The notes: generated by a model from the sequence alone, not told the origin. A DNA stretch of 64,000 nucleotides from Phylloscopus collybita (GCA_027886175.1 JAJNNQ010000006.1:13669001-13733000); one strand, 5' to 3'; positions 13,865-27,669 are shown, numbered from the stretch's first letter. A program made the numbers and translations.

Positions 13865-14340
13865 CTTACTAATAGGTTTGAAACATGCAGTTTCTGTCCT
13901 TGATGTGGGCCATTACTCCTGCTTTGTAACTAGGTGTTGTCTGTAGTACCATATTAAAGCAGCCATCCAATATCACTTCCCATTTAACAGGAAAATCTCT
14001 ATGTAACAGTAGTCCAACATCTTTCCAAAACATTTCAAGCAGTCATTTCTGAAATAATTTTGAATAAATTTCTTTAAAATGTTCCGTCCCTCCTGTTCCG
14101 TGTAAAAAGTTTTTGTGTGACTTCCTGAGAAATCACTGGCAATAGACTTCTACTGAAATTAATGAATGAGATTTTAACTTGGTAAAACACAACAAGACAA
14201 GTCTATTAACTGGTATCAAAGGCCTGTGTGGTATACTTCTGTGAAAGGGAAGATGGTGGAGAGTGCCAGTGTAAGAACTTAGATTGAAAAGATTACAGCT
14301 GTAGTTCTCTACAGCAATATTCCAGTTTATTTTACACCAG
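13865..14340. other. Non-coding DNA between CR1 and T/G tract
   Basis: No gene or repeat family recognised. Confidence 0.5.
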
Positions 14341-14343
14341 TGT

Positions 14344-14510
14344 TGTGGGGGTTTTTTTGGTTTGGTTTTTGTTTGTTTGTTTGTTTGTTTTGTGTTGTTT
14401 TGTTTTTTGGTTTTGGGGGGAGGGTTGGGGGGTCTTTTGGGTTTTTTTGTTTGTTTTTGGGGTTTTTTTTTTTTTTGTTTTGTTTTGTTTTGTTTTTTGG
14501 GTTTTTTTGA
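14344..14510. repeat. Low-complexity T-rich tract with G runs
   Basis: A run of T with G, GG and longer G interruptions, including a (GTTT)n stretch near 14370-14390 and (GTTTT)n near 14477-14497. It contains a G-quadruplex-capable core at 14415-14441 with runs of 6, 3, 6 and 3 G. In composition it is the complement type of the A/C tract at 8.65 kb. Apparent open frames through it are artefacts. Confidence 0.9.
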
Positions 14511-17500
14511 GACATCATGGTTTTACAGTTCTGCAGGTCTATAAGGAATATTTACAATGTCTGCTTTACTTCAGACAAAACACTCTCCTACTTTGCCTCT
14601 GAGGAGGGACTCCTCAGGAGAAAAGATTTGATGATGCACTTCCATGAGCTTCCACACTCAGCTTTCAGAATTGTACAGGGTGAATGCTATTCAATATCTG
14701 CCACTTCTTCACAGAGTTTATAATTTGTTTCCTATAACTTACTTATACATGCAATGAAAACAGAAAATAAGTCTATCATCTAATCCATTTTTTGCAGTCT
14801 CAAATTTATTATCCTTACACTATTCAAAATAGTTTAATAGCAAACTTTAGTAGAGGGGAAATCCCAAACACACTGTAAGATTAGCATTGCAGTTATAACT
14901 TCTAGCAATATTGCAACTTATCCAGCCCACAGGAACAAAGATGTGCCTAAAAGCCTGCACATGTACAACCAGCCACCAAGTTAAGTCATTAAATGAGAAA
15001 TGCCATGGAGAAGGAGGTAATCTTATCTTTTAAGATAAGTTAAGTGCACATGTTCAGACTAGAAGGGATACACACATTCGTTTGGCATTCATAATCCTGA
15101 AGCCAGCTCTGAGTATAGGTTCCTAGTTAGAGTTTTTATCCTGAAGAAAACAGGAGGAGAGATGTTGACTCTTTCATCCTCATTGGGGAAACAAGATATG
15201 AGGATTCCAGGCCTTTTCTATGGGCTTTAAATCCATAATCCGTTTAGTTTTTTTATAGTGTGACATGGAACTATCTGTTGCATAGTTTGGATAAGGGTTG
15301 AGGTGCCTGACAGAGGGACAAATCTGTATATAGCCTTATCCATATTGCCAGACAAAGTCAACTAGATCTAAACTGACCTTGGGGGTTTGTTTCAACAAAG
15401 TCTAACTAGTCACTCTGACAGAGATGCCTAAATCGAACCAAGATGGCACTTAGTTATTTGAGAGCATAGAAAGTGTTTTAAAAGTATTTACCAAGATCAC
15501 TGCTGCTATATCCTCCTCTGCTTTGACCTGTTCTCACTGTTTTCACATCCTTCCACCACAGATTAAAGAGCACCTCTTCAGCATCTCTGTGCTTTGACAA
15601 CAGCACAAACTGGAATTGCAAGTAGCCAAGCATCCAGTCCCTCAGCCCTTTTACTCAGGACCATGCTTACATACACTATTGCTCTTCTACATTCTTTCAC
15701 ATTTATTTCCTTTTTTCCAGTGCTTGCAACTGCTTGTAAATATTGCTGTAGCTTTATTCATGTCTTAGTGTTTCACAGAGGAATACACCTCCTGTGACGA
15801 TACAGTGAGAAAAAAACCCTTTTTTTGTGGAAACTATCCAACAGCAATTTTTGTTCAGAGAATGCAGATACATTTTAGACATGAACATGCACTAGGTTTG
15901 TGATGCAGAAAGCCTTCATACCTGTCCAATAATCTAAATCTTGAGTCTGGTTTTCCCAAGGATAGTAGTGCCTCAGTAATCATAGGGACAATATCTAGAG
16001 TGTCATCTCATTACAAAGATTCATCCTTGATGTGGTCATCTGGATCTACCCAAGCAACATAAGATCACCAGCAGAACTGAACAGAAAAGTAAATCTACTT
16101 TTTGAAATTGCATTAAATATTTTGAAAAGATATTTTGCTAAGCAGTTCTCACTAGTTTCACAGACTCTATAAAGCTGACTATATTTTACTTGGTTCAAAA
16201 ATCAGAATTCTCATTTATAGCAACAAGAATTTTAGTAATTCCCTGTCACTGAGTGAAGCCAGGGTCATGTGATATTTTTTCCTCCATTTAAGAAGCAAAA
16301 AGTTTAATCCAAATTGAAAAACAGCACCCAAAATTTTGGGCAAAGCTGAAAACAGAGACACATTTTTTGGTGTGTATGTTAACTACAGTAGCACAGTTTT
16401 TAAGCAGTTTGTCATAGGGATGCCATGTTACAATACATGATTTCATTTTGACAAAGTAATAAGCAAAAAAGGTAGCTTCAAGCAATATAAAGACTGAACT
16501 GACAAACCACCCATTGTCAATGTGCAATTCCATTTTCTGAACAAGCAGAACTCTTCTGAACTCTTTTCTAGCCATGGTTCAACATCAGCCACTACTACAG
16601 TCTGTGGTTTCAGTAAGTACTGGGTTAGTGCAAAACTCAGGCTTTGCAATGTAAGTATGAAACCCAGTCAACCATTCCAAGCCATATTTAATCTCATGTT
16701 TCTCGCTTTTTATCAGTCTCAGCTGACAGTTTTGAGACGTGCCAGGGAAGAGATTCTGTCAAATGCCCTGTGCCATTCTCAGATTTACCTCTGGTAGTTC
16801 TCCATGGCTCCTGTTCAACCAGTGGTCACATGTTTCCTTGTTAAACCTCAACAAGGAGGAAATTCCACACTTTATGGTCACCACCACATTCAGGACCTCA
16901 GAAATACCCTCTGATCTGGAAAACATGAGCTGAGTCATACAATTTAAATTAAGACTCCTGTGCTGAATATACACATCTGGTTCCATCTGAAGCAACACAG
17001 ACTCTTCCTTCTACTCTCAACTGACAGTTCCAGGAGGGAATAAGTTTTTTAGGGGGGGTCCTTTATCATATCTGGGAATCCTATGGAGTTTCCTTGAATA
17101 TCTTACTATATTTCTGAAAGCAGTAAAGCCTTCTGCTTTAAAAGCATTCTAAATTTCTGATTAGTGTGTAAAATTAGACAAGAAGTCCAGCCATAATGTA
17201 TAGTCCCTCCACAGGACATTGTGCATCTTTATTCAGACTTTAAGCTGTATTTAGGTGTTTACATGGGAGGATGGGATACCAAAACAATTTTTCTAAACTG
17301 CTAAGCAGCTTATGTGCCTATTTTCCATTGAGATCAAGAGAACCTGGGCACCTAACACATTAAGTAGTTTTAAATATTTTATCTGCATCTCTCAATAATT
17401 TATATTTTTGGAAATCCTACCTCTTGCAGTAAAAATGTACTGGTATTAACAGCTTAAGCCTATTCATATTTTCCAGTAAAAGACAAACTAAGAGCAGAAA

Positions 17501-19601
17501 TCATTCAGGTTTCTCCTTTTACACAGCATCTTTGTGTCCTTACATATTTTACTCCATCCCCTCAATAAAAACCCATTTAGTTTTATAGGGTTCAACCGCC
17601 TGTATGAATTTCAATGAAGAGTGGAAACAAATTCCAGTTGTGTGAGTTTTTTGAAAGAGCCATCAATGCTCTTTTTCCTGGGGGTTGTTGCGTCATCCTG
17701 GGTATAACCGTCTTTCCTGTGAGCATTAATTATTATAGCAGTTATTGCCCCTCTTTCAGAATTTTAGAAAGGATTTTATTTCCTTAGAAGACACTAGTAC
17801 ATTACTGATATTTCCTTTCTATATTTTTTTGATATTTCAATTCAATGTAAATAAAAAATTACTATAAAGACAGTGGGATAATACTGAAAAAAGTTATCAT
17901 TCCATGAAGCAAGGAATCAAATCCTAGTAAAGATTTCTAAAGGAGTTCTAGAAATGTTCAGGGTATTAATGCTGCCCATTGTCACACAAGTGCTTTGTTG
18001 TTTTCTCTTGTTTGTTCCAAACCACAGACATGGAACACTTTTTCCACAGCCCTTGCTGAGAAATTTATCACATTCATAACAGGATTGCAATCAGAGACTA
18101 TTCTAATGATTCCAAATCCTGACTCTTACCAATGGAAAACCAGAGATGCTACATGACATCCACTACATCACTGTTCTACATGTAGTTTGTCTTGAATAAG
18201 AAGCTCAGAGTAAAAAATTATGTGACTCTCTGTAATACTTATGTGACTCTGTAATACTGCTGCCCAGAAATGAAGCCATCCTTCTTTGGGAGAGAAATCC
18301 TATCTGTGATTCATATAGGGGACATTTTCCTAATGCTAACATGTTACATATTTCACAGGAAGGCACGTTTTTCTTCTCTAGTTTAATCTCTAGCACTTTC
18401 AAAGTCTGCAGAGGCTTACTGCCTAACTCTAGATATTTGTTAATGTGATTTTTCTGACCTGAACATTTTTGTATAATTTCATCCCTCCAGCATGGCATGT
18501 TACATTTAAGTTAAAAAGACTGTGGGGATACAAAGAAGGAATTATTGTGCTAGAGTCTGAAGTTAAATTCCAACATTTGCAAAGGACAAGTTGAAAAGAA
18601 ACCCTTAATGTCCTAATTCATAAAGATGTTAATTTTGACAGCTAAAATATATTGCTAGCAAAAGAATGAAAGGAAAGGAGGAAAACAGTCTTCTTTACCT
18701 CTAAAATGCTTTCTTCTTTGTCTGTAGCAGGTGCCCCAGGACACATTATACTGCCTGCTTTAATTTGTCTTTAATATCAGATGTGCCTTATTGATTTCTT
18801 CTGTGTATGTTTTCATTTTGAATAATTCAGAGGCACAATTTTTTTCCATTATGGTCAATAGCCAGAGAAAATTCTGAAAATAATCAATTGAGCCCTGCCT
18901 GACGATTACTAGTGTTGATATCCCCTGAAGTGAGGGAGTCGGAAAGGCCAAGGATAATATGACACAACAGTCAATCAGTGCAATCAGTGGAAGTATCAAC
19001 ACTGGCTGCACCATGAGAGCCAGATCCATGTCAAGGATCCATAACGGCTCCTAAAGTTCAGATGCTTGACTTCTTGTCATATGCTGCAACAGATGGACTA
19101 TGTAAGATTAGATTCAAAAGAGCCTCTCTCCCTCTTTTTCAAAGTGATAGGATCATAAAGCAGCTGTGTGGTATGATTTGCATAACACTTAATATCTTAA
19201 TTTTAATTTTTTTCTGTTTTTAAGCTTTTCTAATAACAAGTACCTTCAAAGAAATGAGCAGGATGAGCACTTTGACAAAAACACTCACAAAAAAGAGAAA
19301 AAAATATTATTTTGGTTTCGACCTAATGCTGGTGGGTAACACCTTTAGCTAGAGATCACTCATGACCACTTCAGCAATTCCCACCACATCCATCCACATA
19401 ATCAGGGCATATCACCTTCAATTTATAGTAGAAAAAATGTATTTTTTTTCAGTGTAGAAATCTAATGAAGTTGCCAATAGTAGCTGACAAATGGTGGTCC
19501 TAATCAGTGCAGATATGGACTTGAGGGTTGTTGCAACTTCAGCCCGAGTCAGGGCAAGAATATGATTTAAAATAAGCATGCAGCTGTATACACACATAGA
19601 T
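14511..19601. other. AT-rich non-coding DNA, no gene seen
   Basis: No open frame with recognisable protein content. Local structure includes a short inverted repeat with two GATA cores at about 15031-15048 (CTTATCTT/AAGATAAG) and a 19-21 bp tandem duplication at 18219-18258. No transposon family recognised. Confidence 0.55.
18219..18258. repeat. Short tandem duplication (about 20 bp, two copies)
   Basis: The unit TATGTGACTCTGTAATACT occurs at 18240-18258. Just before it lies a copy with one extra CT (18219-18239). It looks like a slippage or local duplication event. Confidence 0.85.
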
Positions 19602-19648
<47 letters not shown>

Positions 19649-19660
19649 GATAGATAGATA
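19602..19660. repeat. GA/GATA microsatellite
   Basis: Repeats of GA (about 19609-19641) flanked on both sides by GATA/TAGA tetranucleotides. This is a compound dinucleotide/tetranucleotide microsatellite, likely polymorphic in length. Confidence 0.95.
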
Positions 19661-22600
19661 ATTGTGTGTATATGTATATATCTGCTGAGGTGAATATCTC
19701 CAGAGTGTCCTAAGCACAACTATTGCCATGCAGGCCAGTGGCTGTGCAGCTCACCGTGTGTATTACTCAAATTCATAGAGTGGCAATATATGGAATTAAA
19801 CACTAAATAGCTTATAACTAAATAGTTTAATGACAATCCAATGTGTACAAAGTAAAGGAGTAAATTGGCAGCACTAGCTCAGTTTCCCATGGATAACTTA
19901 TTTATAAATCTCTCTGTGATTTATTATTAATCTCCTTATGCAATAATCACTTATGCATATAAACATGGCTAAGCTTAAAAATTGTATTCTGATTCATGTT
20001 TCTTTACAAAGGAAATATTTTGACTATGGAACTCAAATCATCACTATTTTAAAGGTTTTGAAGACATTAAAATGAAAAATTATGGAAAATAAAATTTTTG
20101 ATTCTTCCAGGTTTCTTTAATTTTTTGCTTTTCATCACAATATTTTGGAATAAATTGGATGAGACTCTTAACTCTCCATTAAATACATTACTGTCAATCT
20201 GAAGAAAATTTCTGAACTAGAAATAGATAATTAGAATTGACATAGTTTATTTGTAAATCAGAGGCATGGTCCATAAAAAATCAAAATATTTTTAAAAATA
20301 TTTCTCAAAAGTAAAGGTACTTCCTCATAAATATTAATATGCTTTCTATGTTACAAACATATGTGATATGCTCCAATTATTTTCTTAAAAGTAGGTCACT
20401 ATGCATCTTACTCCCGTTTTCCATATTCCCATGACCACAAAACACGTTATGATTCTTGTTCCACAGTCATGGAAAACATGACCATAAAAGAGGCTGATGT
20501 CTAGAACCAGAGCAGCAGACACAGTTGGGATGTAGCTTATGGTAAAAGATCCACTCCATTGTAGCAGTACATGAAGCAATAACCATATGCTGCAATTGAT
20601 TAACACAGGAGCAAAGCTGAGGTGCTTAATCAATTGCAAAAGCCACTTCTTATGAGTCTATTATAAAGCAACAGGAATTTTTAGCATTATTCTGTGAGCT
20701 AAAATATGAAACAGAAGGAAAAAAAGACACTGTTATTCTTTTCTGTGGAAAAAAAAAAAAAAGCTAAGTGCCTTTTATCATCCTTTCCAGCAAGAGGGAA
20801 GATAATGTGGTTCAGAAACTCTAGTGTGTAAAACTAACTAAAACCAGGGCAGACCCTGGTTTTAGTCCCTGCTTTGGCATATCACAGTTTACATTCAGAC
20901 TTCCATCCAGGTTGCTGTGAGAGTTTTGAAAGAGAAACTCCTGCCCACAGCCCCAGATCATGCCCAGGCATTGACAGAGAAAACCAGGTCAGCACAGGCC
21001 AAGTCCACAGCAATGGCTGACAGGGAAAACCAGTATCACTTCCAGTCTGAGCCTAGGCCTTGTTGGGTTTTTGAGCCAAGCCAGTGAGAATAAAAATCTC
21101 CCTTGGGCAGACCTGGGAACCAGAAAGCAAAGGGAATAAATTCAAAGAGGTTGAACGTTAAATATTTTCAAGATATATTTCTTGTCAGAACAAAATACAT
21201 GTTCTCAGACTCTAGGGCCACAATTTTTTCTTATTAAAATTTAGACATTCTATTTAACCTGTCTCCACAGTGAGTGAAGGACAATAGGTGCTTGCAGAAA
21301 GGAATTAATCTCATCTATCTAGATATCTTAGAATAGCATGCATTGTCTTCTGATAGCAAAACATTTCTGTTGGTCTCCTGCTGTGACATCATCTCTCTGT
21401 GCTTTTGTTTTGATATCGTAGGCAGATGCCCAAGACCTGTATAGTTCTTATTTCTTCTTTTCTACTGAAATCTGCTATTGCACTCAACAATGTCTAACTC
21501 CCTGCCTGAAATAATGTGGCTGGATGAGAGAATACTTCAAGCCTTTCTGAAGGACCACCAAGTGCACTCTTTCCAAGCAGCTCCTCCCTTTTCTCTCTGC
21601 AGGATTCATGTTCAGCTGGTGGTCTACCTCTACAGCAGACAGAGATCCCTAATTGCCTCCTCCTACCCCACAAAGGCGTCAGAACAGTGGTAAGAAAGTC
21701 ATGCTGTCATAACAGGTATTGCCTGTGTGACACTTCAGGCCTTGTGGAGCAAAGGCAGAAGTAAAGCAAACAAATATAAGACCTGAACCACAAGCTGTGG
21801 AAACCATTGGAACACTGATGTGCAGCTGCCACTGCTTTCATGCCCACAAGGAATACACCAAGAGACACCACTGTTTTACTTAAAAGTTTTCCTTGATCCT
21901 TTAGGATGTTAAATTCTTTTTCTTCTGACCCCAATCACATCTAGATGTCTTAGGAGTCATTTGGCAGACATATCGACTGCCTTTGGAGTTTTTTTTTTTT
22001 TTTTTAGCCTAAACTGATTTTTGTCAACACAAAGCAGAGCAATGTTTGTTTCAGGCTTAGTTTATTTTGTCACTACTCATTTTTTTCACAACCCAGATGT
22101 TATAAAAAGAACCAACATTTGGTTTTTCACATAGCAACATTTCTTTATTTCAGAGAGAAGGAAAAAAACTGGAATTTTTTGGCTCTGTGCCTTTGTCAGA
22201 AAAGGGCAACCCAAGGGAGTCATTAACTGTGGGGTAATCTCTTTGCTCATGGATGTAATATTAATGTAGTTTCTATAGTCTACCTATTAAACGAATTGCA
22301 GTGTAGGATTTTATCAAATCAAGCTTCTGTGAATAAAATAAATCTTGTATAAAATTCACTAATTAAGTATATTACCACCAATAGTGTTGCAATGAGCACA
22401 TTAGTGGAAGCTGACTTTCAGGATTGATATATTTCATCGAGTAAATGATACTAGTACTTTGAATTTGAAGAGCTAGGTTTTTTTTCTTCTCATGTGAGGC
22501 TTATTTCCTGGTAAAACCTTAAATAAAATATGTTGAAGTATATTAAGGTAAGCAGCACTAGACTTTCAATTATTAGTATAATTCACTGAAAAGTTGGTAA

Positions 22601-23900
22601 ATTACCAAAATTCTGCTACCACTCAGAGAACTATCACATTTTTCTTATGTTAATATTCTCTTTTATTAATACCAAAAGATACTCAGTGAAAACAGTAATT
22701 TCACAGGCATTTATACTCATCTGAAATAATTTTTAAATTACTTTTATGAATAAAGTCTTACAACCATTTTAGTAATGTGCTTGATAGTCAGATCAAATAT
22801 GTCTCATTACTTCCTCCTACATACTGGTTTAAAAAAGAATAGTCATTTGCATAGAATTTTTGTTTATTTTTGTATAGTTTTTTAAAACAGTGTATAAAGG
22901 TACCTATGAAAGGAAAACATGCACAAGCGTGATGCTGGTTCACAGAATTACAGAATCACTCAAATATTTGTACTTGTATTTCTTTGAACAAGAGATTATA
23001 GAAGGCATGGGTTCAAGCTTTGTTAGAGGACGACTTTAACAATTTTACATGTAAAGTCCATTCTTAAGATCTGGTAGGATATGTAACTTTCACATATGTT
23101 GCCTGTTTCCTTGCATTTCTTCAGCACATGTGCACATTTTTTTCCCATTGATCTGGTCATGACTCCCTTTATGAATCTTCTTCTGTCCTATCCATTTGAT
23201 AGTGTATCACATATAAGTGTATATACCATATTTAAGCTCAGTAAACTCCATATTTCCTGCTTCATCAACATCACTTTCACAAGCTGTCACATTAAAACTC
23301 ACTTTTTTGCAATGCACTGAGCCAAATCCCTTGTCCCCATAAAAGTGTGCCTATAATAAAGTGGATTTCCTTCTAATGTCTTTGAAGATTATGTTGTAAT
23401 AAAAAGAACAAGGAAATAATCTATTAAATAATAGTGACTGGCCATATGTTGACTTCCCATTCTATGTATCTGTTCAAGATGTGCTTCATTCTGTGACCAA
23501 AATCACTGCTTTAAGACTTTTCTCAAATCTGTTTACCATGATGCTTCACATGACAGTAAAACCACAGATTTTCAGGTGTCAGTTCAGATGCCTGAAGGCA
23601 GGTGCTAGCTAGTGTTAACTGATATTTCCAATAGAATTCCAAGACATTCATATAGGGCTGTCACATAATTCTTAATTTGCAATTCTGTGATGTTTTATGT
23701 TTTTAGAATAAACTTTGTTTTCCTGTTTAGTTTACTTAGCTAAAAAACCTTTACCTTAAGTCAAGCTACAACTGCTGGTTTGGTATCATTAAGTACCTGA
23801 TTAAAGAGAGATATTCCCAATTATTCCCCCTGTCCTGGGGTTCTTCTGGGTAGACAATCATGAAAAGAAAACTTATCCATGTTTTTATGTACTTTTTTCT
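19661..23900. other. AT-rich non-coding DNA, no gene seen
   Basis: AT-rich, with A and T runs at 20749-20762 and 21989-22005 and a perfect 13-bp-arm inverted repeat at 20837-20866. No coding exon or transposon family recognised. Confidence 0.55.
20837..20866. repeat. Perfect 13-bp inverted repeat, 4-nt loop
   Basis: The arms ACTAAAACCAGGG (20837-20849) and CCCTGGTTTTAGT (20854-20866) are exact reverse complements around CAGA. It could form a small hairpin in RNA or a cruciform in DNA. No run of T follows on either strand that would suggest a polymerase III terminator. Confidence 0.9.
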
Positions 23901-23916
23901 CCCCCCCCCCCCCCCC
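23901..23916. repeat. C16 homopolymer
   Basis: Sixteen consecutive C preceded by a T-rich stretch. Long C/G runs are prone to sequencing length errors, so the exact length should be treated with care. Confidence 0.9.
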
Positions 23917-26060
23917 ACCTAAGCATTATGGATTTATGCAACCTTTCTTTAGATCTTAAGTTTTTGAAATGTCCTATCATTCTTGTGCTCAGCTAGACTC
24001 TTGCATTTTGCCAACATCTTTGCTCAAGTGTGCAACCCAAAATTAAGAACAGGCTTCCTTTGGGGACTTACATGCAATGGTGGTCTCCCTATCTCATATA
24101 TGACACTCTAGTTCACACATTTCAGAATGACATTTGCCTCTTTTTCACCAGAGCTGAGTGCCGCTCCTGCTTTCTGCAGTGCTACTGCCTGACTAGATAT
24201 TGCCCATGTTGCTGGTGTGCTCTTCAACTCTTTTTTTTCTTTTCCCCTCTGGAGATTCTTACTCAAATTCATCATGTTGATTTGGGGACAAATATGTCTT
24301 TATTATAAGAGCATTTTGAATTCTGATTTAATGGAATTAGATCCTGTTTCTCTTCTCACTTACAAAAGTCATAAGTTTAATGTCATGAGCAAGACGTACA
24401 AATGTAGCTTCACTTCCATAACCCAAGTGATTAATCCATATCCTGCTCTGTACCTACTTCCTCAGGATCCATTTTGAAATGTTCTCCTCACAGTAAAGTT
24501 CATATGCTATCTTCAGCTAAGAGCTCCACCTTTCACACACAAATGTAACAGTGATTTTATTCAGCTATTTTTCTGATTTGCTCATGAAAGTCCTACATGA
24601 GAATGTTCAGACTGATCCAAAGTTAAATTATATCTCATACTTACAACCTTTCATTACATCAAACACTAATTTTTTTCTCTCTTTTTCAATTAAAAATGAG
24701 GTTAGAATAACAGACAGGCACATTTATTGCTAGTTCCCTCATTTTCCCCCAGTTTAATACTAAATGACTACACCAACATTACCATTTCAATTCAAATCAA
24801 GTACATTCCTCTGAAATAAATCTCCCAATAGCCCTCATGCTTTAGTTCATAGTCAGTCTCATGAGTTCCTCCTGGATTAAACTAAACTGGAAAACACCCA
24901 TCAAAAGTCCACTAAGCATGCTGCATGGGACCAAATGAAAGTCACTTTGAAGAAAGGCACTGTGTGGAGTTTTAGGTCTTCATACCAACTCTGCCTCTCC
25001 ATAGCCCCTCCTGCTGTGCTGCTCTAGTTGCTACAGACTTAGGCTAAGTGCCCTTCTTCCAGTCCTCATTGAGTTTCCATGAACTCCAAAAAGTGATAGC
25101 TCTGCAGCTTTTTCAGCTAACATCCTATGAATTTGAGGGTGCATTTTTTCATGTTATTCTAACACCTCTTCATTTAGATTTGTTAATTTGAAAGCAAGAA
25201 AAATAGACTATAGTGTCCTTTCTCTGTACCTTCTGTTGTTTACTTTCCTTCCCTCTTCACTACTGATATGATACTTTTTGTTGCTTTCCTGTCTATTCCC
25301 TCCCTAATGTATTTCTAGAACCGTGTCTGCTTGCCTTTCATCTCCCTTGCCAGTTGTAAGTCATTTTGTGTTTTAGCCTTTCTGAGTTCATCCCTACATG
25401 CTTGTGCTATTATCCTCCACGCACATCCTTATTCAGCTGTCCTTGTTTCCACTTTTAATATATCTCCTTTTTTTTCCGTTCTTTGCTCCTTAAAGAGTTC
25501 CTGATTCAGCCGCATTGTCTCTTCCAAGCTCTCCTTCACATCAGAATACTTTGCTTTGTGCCTTTAATACAGTCTCTTTCAATAACTGCCAGGTCTCCTG
25601 AATTCCTTTATCTTTTATATTATCTTCCCAAGGGACCCTACTTACCAGTTTCCTCAGCTGTTGAAGAGTGCTTTTCTGAAGTCCATTATGCATACTCTGC
25701 TGTTCTCCCTCCTTCCTGTTCTCAGTATGATGAGCCTGTGATCCCTTTCACCCAAACTTTTATTCCATCATCAGATTTTCAATGAGTCTTCCCGTATTAG
25801 TTGGGTTGCTCTCTAAAAATGCTGTTCTTTCTACAGCCTTATTTACCACATCAAATCCTGGGCAGGTAATATAATGAATTGCATAATAAAGAGGAGTGTG
25901 ATGATAGAATATGAACAGCCCAAGTCAATCCAGTTTATTCAGCATTGGTGACTCTTCAGCTGCATCATGGTGGTCAGTGCACTTCAGTGAAAATGCACAA
26001 CATCTCGAAGGAGCTCATACACAACAACGATTGGAGTGTGAGAAAACAGAGACTGCAAGA
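23917..26060. other. AT-rich non-coding DNA, no gene seen
   Basis: No gene recognised. The 25.2-25.8 kb part is pyrimidine-rich on the plus strand and carries a 100-codon open frame that resembles nothing known. Confidence 0.55.
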
Positions 26061-26069
26061 GAAGATTGA

Positions 26070-26340
26070 CATAATCAGGTTGTTCAGACTAGAGAAGTCC
26101 TGAGATGGGGGGGTATGTTGATGTTCTCAGTATTTTTAAAAAAGGTAAAATGATCTTAAAGGGAATAATCTGTTCTCCATAGTGTTCTGTGGAAAAGGAA
26201 AGGGTTTAGGGTATTACCATAACTTCAACTCAGTCATCAGTCGCTTTCTAGAAATGAGGATAATAAACAGAAGAATAGATAGCCTAGGGGAGAATGGATT
26301 TAAGAATGAGCTATGCAATTCCCTGTCAGGATAATGTAAC
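26070..26340 (+). mobile_element. Probable degraded CR1 fragment, plus orientation
   Basis: The stretch 'CAGGTTGTTCAGACTAGAGA' (about 26078-26097) matches the conserved CR1 block normally read as GGTTGTTCAGCCTGGAGAA. It is followed by a G-rich patch and then diverged sequence with a weak CR1 pattern (26250-26330). The match is short and decayed, so limits and even membership are uncertain. Confidence 0.5.
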
Positions 26341-26610
26341 CACTATAATCCACTGGAGTCTCACACCCACAACCAGATCACTCTCGCAGTCACACAGATT
26401 TGCAGCAGCATATATTAACCTCGTGCATATAGGAGGAGCTCACAGAACAAGGACTTAGAGGAAGCACACTACAAACAGAGACAGAAATAGAATGTCTAAC
26501 GTATTTAGCACATTTTAAACAGCAAGCAAATAATGAGTTCCAATTTTATCCATCAGGCAAGTTATTTCTTACATATGCCAATGTCTTACTGTATTACAAA
26601 AATGATGAAA

Positions 26611-26705
26611 TCACAGAATCACTAGGTTGGAAGAGACCTCCAAGATCATTGAGTCCAAGCCAGCCTTAACACCTCAACTAGCATGAACCTCTCTGCTAAC
26701 CACTT
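26611..26705 (-). mobile_element. CR1 LINE fragment, minus orientation
   Basis: Begins with TCACAGAATCACTAGGTTGG followed by AAGAGACCTCCAAGATCATT and GAGTCCAAGCCAGCC, the reverse complement of a CR1 3' terminus. This terminal variant (AATCACTAGGTTGGAAGAG) differs from the ATCATAGAATC variant at 13.4 kb, so the window holds at least two CR1 subfamilies. The copy is heavily 5' truncated. Confidence 0.85.
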
Positions 26706-27664
26706 TCCTGGTGAAGAGCAGATTTCATTGCAGTCCTTGTACTCTTCTTGCTGGACAATATTTTCATAAGCCTCAATACTGCACCTGAGCTGACATCCTG
26801 GGACACCATGTGGACTAGCGCAATCTTAAGGCACGTCATCAACACAAGACAAGAGAGTTGTCACATGAGGTACAGAGTGGTGAATCTCTCCCAACAGAGT
26901 GCAAATGTGCTTTTCAGACACCTCTGCTGTCTTCCAGCTGGATTTCTAAAAAGTTGCCTCAAACAGCACTCCAATAGGCTAAGTACAGAGGAGAGACAAC
27001 TCTTTGACTTCATGGTGGCTCCTTCAAAACTGCTGCTAGGACTTTTGCTAATGCAGTTGTTTCACAGAAAGCAAGGCAGGTTCATGAGGCTAAAGGGTTT
27101 CAAGCTCCAGGTCTTCTGAGGCCAGGAGAGTCTTCTGCCTTTGGAGTGCATGCTACAGCCCATGTAAATGGAGTGCATTAGCTGCATTCCCCAGGAGCTG
27201 TAGGAGGCAGAGTGCATGCCTGAGGCACAGCCTCTCCTGGAGCTGCTGACGAGGTGCTGTGCTTCTGCATTACCCCAATGTGGTGCCATGCCTTCAAGGC
27301 ACAATTGAGTCCTTAGTGTTTTGTCCAAGCTATTGCTTCAGAGCTTGAATTTATGATATGAACAGAGATAGCATAGCTCTTAACCAAAGTTAATCATCAA
27401 ATATTTATATACACTAAATACTACAGTTTCTCACAGTCAGGGATAAAAATATAGCTTTTTAGACAAGGCTACCATTAATGTATAGTGATTGGTCTTTGAT
27501 AGATTCCCCAAATCTTCAGACTTTAACTCAAAAATACCCTCCTCTCATTCTTCTTAGGTTAGAAAAGTTATCCATAGTTGCATCTCCAGACTTGAATGCT
27601 CACTGCATCTCATCCCTTTCCTCTCCTCTCCTCATGGTAGGAACACCATGTCAGTCAGTCTTTC
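26706..27664. other. Non-coding DNA between CR1 copies
   Basis: Moderately GC-balanced DNA, most so at 27120-27300. A 123-codon open frame (26748-27119, plus) has no recognisable domain and lies among transposon remnants, so I do not call it a gene. Confidence 0.5.
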
Positions 27665-27669
27665 TCCCA

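Noticed and set aside
14327..14602. Lys/Asn/Pro-rich and Phe/Val/Gly-rich open frames
   Set aside because: Produced by the T/G low-complexity tract.
22934..22960. Short string resembling a CR1 end (CACAGAATTACAGAATCAC)
   Set aside because: Similarity stops after about 20 bases; too short to call.
26748..27119. 123-codon plus-strand open frame among CR1 copies
   Set aside because: No similarity to CR1 or retroviral proteins or any other family that I can recognise, and no conserved motif.
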